Origin: Planctopirus ephydatiae
GTDB taxonomy: Bacteria > Planctomycetota > Planctomycetia > Planctomycetales > Planctomycetaceae
NCBI RefSeq assembly: GCF_007752345.1
Contig: NZ_CP036299.1
Location: forward strand, 2,061,001-2,125,000
DNA: 64,000 nucleotides
Reading direction: 5' to 3'
A model generated the notes under the pieces. The model did no database searches and was not told the DNA's origin. It saw nothing but the letters and a program-made list of their open reading frames with translations. Below are positions 53,682 through 61,085 of this stretch, one piece after another; position 1 is the first letter of the stretch, and each line of letters starts with the position of its first letter. A program made the position numbers and the translations under genes.

Positions 53682-53918
53682 TCAGGCAGCTTCGCGTTCG
53701 GCTGCTGCTGAGCGATTTTGGAGCAGTGGAACGACCTGTCCCAGGAGTCGCTTCATTTCGGCGATGACACCCATTTCGAGCTCATCGGTGGAAATCCCTT
53801 CACAGGCTTGTACGCAGGCGTAAATCCGGCGGACAAGTTCGCGATTTCCTTCCGTATCGACGCCATGCAGCTCGCCGTCGGTTGAAAGAACGAACATCGG
53901 AGCAGATGTCTGTTCCAT
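53682..53918 (-). CDS. Small protein of unknown function
   Basis: A 78-residue protein starting MEQTSAPMFVLSTDGELHGV. The start at 53918 is chosen because AAGGT precedes it by 7 bases; the ORF extends to 54104 without support. Content is acidic, with a probable helical C-terminus (ELEMGVIAEMKRLLGQVVPLLQ). There is no signal peptide and no recognised motif. It lies about 200 bp upstream of lpxB on the same strand. The well-placed ribosome-binding site and amino-acid composition argue that it is real. Confidence 0.6.
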   Translation of the reverse strand: MEQTSAPMFVLSTDGELHGVDTEGNRELVRRIYACVQACEGISTDELEMGVIAEMKRLLGQVVPLLQNRSAAAEREAA

Positions 53919-54154
53919 CGTCTTACCTTCTGTTGGGGGCCAATTTTCCATCATTTGCGACCACGGCCTCAAGTGACTCAGTGGCGACAGATGGAGATGT
54001 TTTCGGTGGAGATCGACAGCCAGACGACAATTCCGCAATATGAAATGTGGGACTTTAACGAATAGGACGACTTTCAGGTAAAACCTGCGATGGTTGTTCG
54101 GCACATTCTGCAGGAGGGCGGAGGACTCTCACTGAAACGGAATTTGCTGGTGAA

Positions 54155-54256
54155 ATGTTTCCCCGAAAGTGACAACGCGTTGAGGGTTGCGAAAACATGC
54201 TTGCCCAGGGCTGCAAGCATGGCACACATATCGCTCATATTTTATGGAAAGCGTAT
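54155..54256. repeat. Dispersed repeat copy H with inverted-repeat ends
   Basis: The left end atgtttccccgaaagtg and right end ttttatggaaagcgtat are imperfect inverted repeats. The core at 54196-54221 is the standard 9-bp-stem hairpin with loop ccagggct. It fills much of the 410-bp gap 53919-54329, in which I see no gene. Confidence 0.85.
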
Positions 54257-54329
54257 GAGATGTTTTTTCAGCTGGAAAAGACGAGCAATCTGATCAACAA
54301 TGTTTGATTGGTGAGACAGAATTTCTCGA

Positions 54330-55241
54330 GTGGCCCTGTGGATTGCCATTGTGACTCAGGAGAACATGCACTGGTTGCAGGAAGGACAGGGGCGACTCCC
54401 TGTCTGTCTCTGGTCGTTTACCACAGATGCGCCACTCGCGGATTTGAAGCTGGCTCGGGAGACTGGCGAAGTTGTGGCCAGCGATCATTCGGGTGGGATT
54501 TATCTGATCGATATTGAAGGGCGGGTGCGCGCACTGACCCGCTTAGGGCAAGTCGCCCGCGAAGTTGCTTTTGCTGATAATGGGGCCACGATTGCGGCAG
54601 TCTCCGGGCCGAGTTCGCTGTCTCTCATGAATCGAAAGCTCGCGTTCCAGTGGACGAGGCAACTGCCTGACAGCATTCTCGCGACTGCACTTGCACCTTA
54701 TGGTGAACATGTTGCTGTTTCGCTGACCGATGGCATGAATGCGATTTATACACTGGGGAATAAAAAGCAGGCGACTTTTCAAACGCCCAGACCGCTCAAA
54801 CATCTGGCGTTTCTGGGAACTGAAGCGGCATTGATAGGTGCGGCAGAGTATGGGTTGATTTCCAAAATCCGCCTGGATGGACAGATTCTGTGGTCTGAAT
54901 CGCTCTGGTCGACAGTGGGTGGATTGGCCGTTACCGGGAATGGCGAATCGATTCTGCTGGCGGGTTATATGCACGGATTGCAGATGTTCGGCAATGATGG
55001 TTCTGCGGCAGGAACTTTGATGCTCGACGGCACAGCGAGCCATGTGGGCCAGAGTTTTCATCAACATCGCATTTACTCTGCCACGCTGGAACAACATCTG
55101 GCCTGTCTGAGCAAAGCGGGAGATCTGGTTTATCTCTTAGGATTGCCTGAACCATTGCATCGTCTGCAGGTGACAGCGATGGGGGATGCGGTGATTGTGG
55201 GATTTCCCTCCGGACGCATTATGAAACTCGCGATGCTGTGA
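54330..55241 (+). CDS. Beta-propeller (WD40/PQQ-like) repeat protein
   Basis: A 303-residue protein of repeated four-stranded blade-like segments, for example GEVVASDHSGGIYLIDIEG, GATIAAVSGPSSLSLMN, GEHVAVSLTDGMNAIYTLG and GDAVIVGFPSGRIMKLAML. The pattern suggests six to seven blades of a WD40- or PQQ-like propeller. No signal peptide or catalytic motif is visible, so a cytoplasmic scaffold or sensor role is likely. GTG 54330 opens the frame; ATG 54366, preceded closely by CAGGAG, is a plausible alternative. It is 33 bp upstream of the DUF1552 gene on the same strand and probably in one operon with it. Confidence 0.78.
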   Translation: MALWIAIVTQENMHWLQEGQGRLPVCLWSFTTDAPLADLKLARETGEVVASDHSGGIYLIDIEGRVRALTRLGQVAREVAFADNGATIAAVSGPSSLSLMNRKLAFQWTRQLPDSILATALAPYGEHVAVSLTDGMNAIYTLGNKKQATFQTPRPLKHLAFLGTEAALIGAAEYGLISKIRLDGQILWSESLWSTVGGLAVTGNGESILLAGYMHGLQMFGNDGSAAGTLMLDGTASHVGQSFHQHRIYSATLEQHLACLSKAGDLVYLLGLPEPLHRLQVTAMGDAVIVGFPSGRIMKLAML

Positions 55242-55274
55242 TCGATCAGTGGTTTGTCAGAACGGAGTAAGGCT

Positions 55275-56618
55275 ATGCAGACATCCTCAACTCGAGTGTT
55301 ATCCCGTCGGCATCTGTTGCGGGGAGCGGGAGCCATGCTGGCGCTGCCACTTCTGGACGCCATGCTCCCTAGAACGTGGGGAGCACCTTCGCAGTTCAAA
55401 CCGTGGAATCGCTCGCATGGCCCACAGCCACGGATGATCTGCTGCTATATTCCGAATGGTGTGAATATCCTCGAATGGGTGCCCGAAACAACAGGGAAAG
55501 AGTACCAGTTTTCAAAGACTCTGCAGGTGCTGGAGCCTCATCGGGCTGATTTCACTGTCCTGTCGGGACTGGGGCATCCGGCTTCGCAAGGTGGGCATAG
55601 TGGAGCCGATACGTGGCTGACCGGGGCCAATCTGCAAGCGGTGCCGGGTGCCGATTATACGAATAGCGTGTCGATGGATCAGATCGTGGCGGATCTTCAT
55701 GGGCGGCACACGCGCTACGGATCTTTGCAGCTCAGCGATCAATCGGGAACGGGGAGTGCAGGGCATAGTCATACACTTTCTTTTGATGTTAACGGGACGC
55801 CACTTCCAGCCGAGAATTCGCCCCAACGATTATTCGAGCGACTGTTTGTTCCAGAAAGTGTGGCTGACAAAACGGCGACGCTTCGTCGTCTGGCGGAGAA
55901 AAAGTCGATCCTCGACAGCGTGCGTGAGGATGCGAAACGGCTGGAAAAGACACTCGGGAAGCGTGATCGGCAGAAACTTGACGAGTATTTCACGAGTATC
56001 CGCACGACTGAAGAGCAGCTCAGTCGGATGGAAGCGTGGATTGATCGGCCCAAGCCGGAAGTTCCACCCACGAATCTGCAACTAGGGAGTCAACCGGGCA
56101 ATGCCCATGATCGCCCGATGTGGATTGATGTGATGCTGGAGCTGGCTTATCTGGCTTTTCTGACCGATACCACGCGAGTCATCACCTTCGAATGGTCGCG
56201 CGAGGCGGGTGGATTTGGCGGTGGCGGTGAGAATCATCACGAGTATTCGCATCATGGTGGCGATGCCGGGATGCTGGCCAAGCTGGGGCAGATTGATCGC
56301 TTTCATTTGTCGAAGCTCGACCGCTTTATGAATCTGCTCAAATCGACGACGGAGGCCGACAGCCACATGCTTGACCAGACGATCATTGTTTATGGCAGTG
56401 GTATGAATTCCGGCAAAGGGGGCGAGCACTCACCGAAGAACCTGCCTCTGCTGGTGGCTGGTGGCAAGAAGCTGGGCCTGAAGCATGGACAGCATCTGGC
56501 GTTTAATTCTGATAAGCATCCTCCGTTGTCGAACGTGCTGCTTTCGCTGGCTCAGAAAATGGGTGTGGAATCGGACCGTTTTTCGGATGCCACGGGTACG
56601 CTGACAGGTCTGGTCTAA
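55275..56618 (+). CDS. Tat-exported DUF1552 protein
   Basis: A 447-residue protein with a twin-arginine signal (LSRRHLLRGAGAMLALPLL). The DUF1552 domain follows: MICCYIPNGVNILEWVPE, LSGLGHPASQGGHSGADTWLTG, YGSLQLSDQSG, EWSREAGGFGGGGENHHEYSHHGGD, and the C-terminal VYGSGMNSGKGGEHSPKNLPLLVAGG. The pattern, with conserved His/Asp/Asn, resembles alkaline-phosphatase-like DUF1501 relatives. DUF1552 genes usually sit next to a DUF1592/1588 gene, but here the neighbour is a propeller protein and the DUF1592 gene is at 30 kb. ATG 55275 has GGAG 8 bases upstream. Function unknown. Confidence 0.92.
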   Translation: MQTSSTRVLSRRHLLRGAGAMLALPLLDAMLPRTWGAPSQFKPWNRSHGPQPRMICCYIPNGVNILEWVPETTGKEYQFSKTLQVLEPHRADFTVLSGLGHPASQGGHSGADTWLTGANLQAVPGADYTNSVSMDQIVADLHGRHTRYGSLQLSDQSGTGSAGHSHTLSFDVNGTPLPAENSPQRLFERLFVPESVADKTATLRRLAEKKSILDSVREDAKRLEKTLGKRDRQKLDEYFTSIRTTEEQLSRMEAWIDRPKPEVPPTNLQLGSQPGNAHDRPMWIDVMLELAYLAFLTDTTRVITFEWSREAGGFGGGGENHHEYSHHGGDAGMLAKLGQIDRFHLSKLDRFMNLLKSTTEADSHMLDQTIIVYGSGMNSGKGGEHSPKNLPLLVAGGKKLGLKHGQHLAFNSDKHPPLSNVLLSLAQKMGVESDRFSDATGTLTGLV

Positions 56619-56649
56619 AGTCAAAGCCACTTGCTTCCGGAGAGCAAAA

Positions 56650-56686
56650 CAGCCGGTTGATAAGCACGACGCTCACCAACCGGCTG
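56650..56686. terminator. Bidirectional terminator between convergent genes
   Basis: cagccggttg (56650-56659) pairs perfectly with caaccggctg (56677-56686) around a 17-nt loop. It lies midway between the DUF1552 gene (+) and the DUF1559 gene (-). The U-run is weak. Confidence 0.7.
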
Positions 56687-56730
56687 CAAGGAACTCTGGC
56701 AATCAAGACTAGAATGCCGGGACTATCGAT

Positions 56731-57705
56731 CTAGTATTCGCCTACTGTTTCGCGACCACCTCGTGAACCGAGAGCGCGGTAGGTGGTGATGTCGATGTTC
56801 TCGGAAATGAACTTCACCGAACCATCGCCCATGGCAAAGAACGCACCACCTGTGTGCCAGCTGCCAAATCCGATCTGAGCGGCTTCACCACGGACAGTCA
56901 GGTCGAGAGCTGCATTGATTTTGACTGCAGCCGAGCCTGTGCATTCTGAAAACTCTGATCCACTCGTGTTGCCGGGAGCCCAACCACCTGATTGGGGGAT
57001 GGAGATGATCCAGTGATCAAAAGCAACACCATTCCGGCCGCCTGAGGGATTGGTGTAGAACTCACCAACCATAATGGTGTTCGATGTTCCATCGATAACA
57101 TCGCGAATGCGGACAGAACTGACTCCATAGCACATCCCGTCCGGGGCGGAAGCATTTTCGTGAGAGACCGCACCGGTGGGCGCACCAACAGTTGTTAATT
57201 CGGAATCCTGATCGGCGTAGACGTTGCTGCCCGAGCAGACTCCGTAGCTTAAAACCCCGCGACCAGGAATCGATTCGCTATCGATATTGCTGGCGACAGC
57301 CATACTGGGGCAGCGGAAGATGGGGATATTGGCACCGGAAGCAGCCATGTTTGCGACGCAGTTACTGTTATTCCAGTTACCGGGATCGCCTTCGGCTCGA
57401 ATGATCGTGTTGAATAGAGCTGTCTGTTCAATCTGAGGGAGGATCTGATTGGTCCAACTGCCTTCCAGAGTATCCCAGGCAAAAACAAACGTATTCGAGT
57501 TGTCGTGATAGTTATGCATCGCCAGAGCGAGGTTTTTCAGATTGTTGCGGCAAGCTGTCCTGCGAGCGGCCTCTCGTGCCTGTTGCACAGCGGGCAGCAA
57601 AAGGGCAATGAGGATCGCGATAATCGCAATAACGACGAGCAACTCGATGAGTGTAAAGCCATTTCTGGCAGGTTGGACGGTACGTTCCGACTTACGAATG
57701 ACCAT
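56731..57705 (-). CDS. DUF1559 pseudopilin-like protein
   Basis: A 324-residue protein of the planctomycete-specific DUF1559 (SBP_bac_10) family. The N-terminus has a prepilin cleavage and methylation motif (G, then FTLIELLVVIAIIAIL) and the family marker AVQQAREAARRTACRNNLKNLALAMHNY. The C-terminal FFAMGDGSVKFISENID block is typical. It would be processed by prepilin peptidase and assembled on, or exported by, a type II secretion-like system; the actual role is unknown. ATG 57705 has AGGAACGAA before it. It is the last gene of the operon with the lipoprotein and a second DUF1559 protein, to which it is highly similar. Confidence 0.95.
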   Translation of the reverse strand: MVIRKSERTVQPARNGFTLIELLVVIAIIAILIALLLPAVQQAREAARRTACRNNLKNLALAMHNYHDNSNTFVFAWDTLEGSWTNQILPQIEQTALFNTIIRAEGDPGNWNNSNCVANMAASGANIPIFRCPSMAVASNIDSESIPGRGVLSYGVCSGSNVYADQDSELTTVGAPTGAVSHENASAPDGMCYGVSSVRIRDVIDGTSNTIMVGEFYTNPSGGRNGVAFDHWIISIPQSGGWAPGNTSGSEFSECTGSAAVKINAALDLTVRGEAAQIGFGSWHTGGAFFAMGDGSVKFISENIDITTYRALGSRGGRETVGEY

Positions 57706-57774
57706 TTCGTTCCTAAAAGAATTTGAGAAGATCACGAGCAGAGCGCGCTTTTCAGGGAAACTCAGTGGGGAGTA

Positions 57775-58254
57775 TTAATACTGCCCCTGGGGAGTTGAAT
57801 AGAGTTCGAAGTTGACTTCATTCGGACCAGCCACGACATCCGCAGTTAATGTCGTTTTGTTATGGTAGATGGGGAGAAGCTTTTCGACAGGTTCTGGTGC
57901 ACCTTCAACGACAGGAGGAGGTGTGTACCCAGAGATTTCGGGTGGACTGAAGACGGTTCGAATCACGACAGATTTCTTACCGATGGCCGCCCCCTTCTGC
58001 TTCTGGTCGAAAATCAGTTCATATCGACCGTCGCTATCGGTGATGCCCCAGGAGCTGCTATAGCCTGCTTCGGAGAATGTGACCATGGCGTTGGGGAGCG
58101 GTGTGCCATCGAGAGTGACGCGGCCTATGACCGGTGCCCACTCAAACATCTGATAATTACCGGAAACATCGTTCGAGCAGCCTGATGCAAAACTTAGGAT
58201 ATATAGACACAGGCAACCTGTAACGAGCAGGGATCTCAAAAATCTTGCGTGCAT
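57775..58254 (-). CDS. Lipoprotein with carboxypeptidase-regulatory-like domain
   Basis: A 159-residue lipoprotein. The signal ends LSFASGC, a lipobox with Cys near residue 26. The mature part is a single beta-sandwich: VIGRVTLDGTPLPNAMVTFSEAG and GITDSDGRYELIFD are typical of CarboxypepD_reg/transthyretin-like domains that planctomycetes often place beside DUF1559 proteins. ATG 58254 has GAGG 8 bases upstream; the longer frame to 58482 runs into the neighbouring gene. It is between two DUF1559 genes on the same strand, so it probably works with them at the outer surface. Confidence 0.9.
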   Translation of the reverse strand: MHARFLRSLLVTGCLCLYILSFASGCSNDVSGNYQMFEWAPVIGRVTLDGTPLPNAMVTFSEAGYSSSWGITDSDGRYELIFDQKQKGAAIGKKSVVIRTVFSPPEISGYTPPPVVEGAPEPVEKLLPIYHNKTTLTADVVAGPNEVNFELYSTPQGQY

Positions 58255-58330
58255 CAATTGAACCTCGATATTGATGTGTGAAGTCTGGCCAGATAGCGAA
58301 CACCCAAGCGATGGATCACGTTGTCTAGTG

Positions 58331-59287
58331 CTAGTATTCGCCAACTGTTTCGCGGCCGGCTCGTGAGCCGATGGCTCGGTATGTTGTGAGGTCGATGTTT
58401 TCGGAGATGAATCTAACAGAGCCATCGGCCATCGCGAAGAAAGCTCCGCCCGTGTGATAGCTGCCAAAGCCGGCTTCGGCAAATTGACCGGGGACTGTCA
58501 GGTCGAGCCAGCCGTTGATTTTGGAGCCAGTTCCACCGATACATTCACTGAATTCCGTGCCGCCAGTGGTACTCGATGGTGCCCAGTTGCCGGATTGGGG
58601 GACGCAGATGATCCAGTGATCGAACGCCTGGCCATCACGACCGTTCATGTTGGTATAAAATTCTCCCAGCATGACCGTGTTAGAAGTGCCGTCGATGACG
58701 TCGCGAATACGGACGGAACTGCAACCCCAGAAGATCCCGTCGAGATCATTATCTGAGAGGGCCTTGGCACCGGCCGGGACGGGGAGTGAGGCCAGTTCGC
58801 TGGCATTGTCTGTGAAGACATTACCGCCGCCGCAGACTCCGTAGCTGGCAACGCCGCGATTGGGGATACTCTCATTGGTTAACTGAGGTGACATGGCTGT
58901 GCTGGGACAGAACATGACGGGAATTGAGGCTCCGCCAGCAGCGTTATTGGCAGGGCTGCTGGTGTTCCAGTTCCCTGGGTTTCCTTCGGCGCGGATGATC
59001 GTGCTGAACAGAGGTGCCTGGTCGATTTGCGGCAGAATCTGGCTCGACCAACTCCCTTCGAGTGAGTCGAAGGCAAAGACGAAGGTCCCATGCTGGTCAT
59101 GGTAGTTGTGCATGGCTAAGGCCAGGTTCTTCATGTTGTTCCGGCAAGCCGTCCGGCGGGCTGCTTCCCGTGCCTGCTGAACAGCGGGTAAGAGAAGGGC
59201 GATGAGAATCGCAATGATGGCGATCACCACCAGCAGCTCGATAAGTGTGAAGCCTGCTGAACGGTTCTTCTGTTGATTTATAGTCAA
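58331..59287 (-). CDS. DUF1559 pseudopilin-like protein
   Basis: A 318-residue paralogue of the protein at 56.7-57.7 kb, collinear over the whole length (FTLIELLVVIAIIAIL, AREAARRTACRNNMKNLALAMHNY, FFAMADGSVRFISENID). TTG 59287 is taken as the start because AGGAG lies 8 bases upstream and the resulting N-terminus (MTINQQKNRSAG) matches the paralogue's length; an ATG at 59326 would add 13 residues. First gene of the three-gene unit. The 424-bp gap upstream to 59711 holds an AT-rich promoter-like stretch near 59330-59400 and nothing else recognised. Confidence 0.94.
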   Translation of the reverse strand: MTINQQKNRSAGFTLIELLVVIAIIAILIALLLPAVQQAREAARRTACRNNMKNLALAMHNYHDQHGTFVFAFDSLEGSWSSQILPQIDQAPLFSTIIRAEGNPGNWNTSSPANNAAGGASIPVMFCPSTAMSPQLTNESIPNRGVASYGVCGGGNVFTDNASELASLPVPAGAKALSDNDLDGIFWGCSSVRIRDVIDGTSNTVMLGEFYTNMNGRDGQAFDHWIICVPQSGNWAPSSTTGGTEFSECIGGTGSKINGWLDLTVPGQFAEAGFGSYHTGGAFFAMADGSVRFISENIDLTTYRAIGSRAGRETVGEY

Positions 59288-59711
59288 CTTCGGCACTCCT
59301 GAGAATTTGAATTTCAGAACAAACAAAGAGTGCAGCTAAGAATAAACGCTTATATAAAAATTGTATTAATGCTCCATAAAGTTTCCTGAATATAAACTTT
59401 TGTGAATCAATCAACGTGTGGATGGCTCATCAATCGATTGTCAGATGCATGGCGGGGACTTCGAGTCGTGAGCTGATTCGGTGAAGGAAGACGGTGTGTT
59501 GACTTTTGGGAAACACGCCAGTCAGGTGCCGAATTGAGGGGGCCAACTCATCACACTGAGCTTGGGCCGAGTACAGTGTCCGTTTGGCGACAGATCCCTT
59601 TTGCAGATTGAGCCTGTCTCTGGTGAACTCGCGCGGTGTATGCTCAAAGGAGCTTTGTGCACCCTGCGTGACGCTCTGGCTTTTCCAAACAGTGATCGAG
59701 GAAGACGTTCG

Positions 59712-60350
59712 ATGGTCGTAAAAACTCCGGCTCGCAAATTGCGAACAAAGGTAAGCCAACTGTCTTCGGCAATCTTCCCGTCAGGGAGTCAAGATGCGGC
59801 CGGCAGTGCGGGCATAATCTCCGGGGAGATGATTCCTTATACGATCACTCCGACTGAGTTCGGGTTATTGATGGTCGCCGGTAGTTCTCGTGGACTTTTG
59901 TATGTCGCGATGAGCGGTGACGCGGAGAGTCTGGCTGAGGATTTTTCCCGCAGATTCGGAAAGAAAGGCCTGCAACTGGGTGTTCGCCTAACTGACTCCT
60001 CAGCGAGCAAACTCTTCCACTGGACTCAGCAGATTCTCGATTACCTTGCGGGAAAGCTGCAGGACTGGAGTCTCTCGTTGGATGTGCAGGGAACGCCATT
60101 TCAGCAGGAGGTGTGGGAGGCTTTAAGGCAAATTCCTTATGGTGAAACTCGCACATACGCTCAACTGGCGACGAGCATTGGCAAGCCGGCGGCTGTCCGT
60201 GCTGTCGCCAATGCCTGCGGGGCCAATCCATTGGTAATCGTGATCCCCTGCCATCGGGTGATTGGCAGTGATGGTCAATTGACGGGCTTCCGCTGGGGAA
60301 TCGAGCGTAAGGCGGCACTTCTCAAACTCGAACGGTTACTGGTTGATTGA
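59712..60350 (+). CDS. ogt: Methylated-DNA-[protein]-cysteine S-methyltransferase
   Basis: Repairs O6-alkylguanine by transferring the alkyl group to its own Cys. The C-terminal domain contains FQQEVWEALRQIPYGETRTYAQLA, the helix-turn-helix with the Arg finger (KPAAVRAVANACGANP), and the active-site IPCHRVIGSDGQLTGF. The preceding 90 residues form the ribonuclease-H-like domain. The start at 59712 gives 212 residues, longer than typical Ogt (about 170); GAGG lies 10 bases upstream. An ATG at 59826 is a shorter option. The frame to 59562 is unsupported. Single gene; no ada or alkA nearby. Confidence 0.92.
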   Translation: MVVKTPARKLRTKVSQLSSAIFPSGSQDAAGSAGIISGEMIPYTITPTEFGLLMVAGSSRGLLYVAMSGDAESLAEDFSRRFGKKGLQLGVRLTDSSASKLFHWTQQILDYLAGKLQDWSLSLDVQGTPFQQEVWEALRQIPYGETRTYAQLATSIGKPAAVRAVANACGANPLVIVIPCHRVIGSDGQLTGFRWGIERKAALLKLERLLVD

Positions 60351-61085
60351 TACCGCTTGTCTGGCGGATGCTAGAGAATGGCATGCTTTATAGAAGCATG
60401 AGGAGAATGATCGCTCGCTGGCTCTCCGAGTGACTTTTGGGGAGTCGGCGGTGGGGATGTGTGAGCGAGGCCGTTTGTTGCCTGGCTATTCAAAAAGAGG
60501 GGATGCTGAGCTACCACGAAGGTCGCGAAGAGCACGAAGGCTATGAGAGGTTGTTGTGAACCTGGGGAACGAAGTATTGGACGCCGGTCGTTTTTGAGAG
60601 GAGCACTGTTGGCGAGCCAGCAGTGGCACACGTTCGGCTTCAGCGGTCTTGCGGCCTCGCTTTCACATGAAGGCACGTGGAAGAGTAGCTGCTGGTGGGT
60701 TGCGCGGACTTAACCCACCCTACACGACTGGTAGATTGGCGCTCTGGCGTAAACGTTTATATCAAGACGCATCGGTTGGGAAGACCCTCACCAGGTTCTC
60801 TCTCGGAAGACCGGGAGAGGGTTCCAGAGGGGCCTGCTGCCGAAAAAGACTCTGAGTTTACCACGAAGGTCACGAAGAGCACAAAGGTTGGGGCAGAGTC
60901 GAGTGGGAGGTTGTTTGGTTTGGGGCTACGAGGAAATGTGATGTCGGGTGGATGGTGGGAGGAGCACTGCTGGCGAGTCAGCAGTGGCACCAGGAAAAAT
61001 GAGTTGGGTGGATATGAGTTGGACGTATATAAGTCAGGAAGGCAGGCGGGAGCCTGCCCTACATGACTGCCCTATGCTGAGTTGT
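60351..61085. repeat. 735-bp gap filled with repeat debris
   Basis: No gene is visible. Two copies of accacgaaggtcrcgaagag (60513-60540 and 60860-60887) match a motif that recurs in many bacterial genomes. Two copies of a 22-nt hairpin (cactgytggcgagycagcag, 60604-60625 and 60965-60986) have an 8-bp stem. A further hairpin with ggcaggc/gcctgcc arms lies near 61040-61060. The short ORFs here are translations of these repeats. Confidence 0.7.

Noticed and set aside
60513-60887. Repeated accacgaagg motif as a CRISPR-like array
   Set aside because: Only two copies about 350 bp apart, with no regular spacing and no cas genes nearby.
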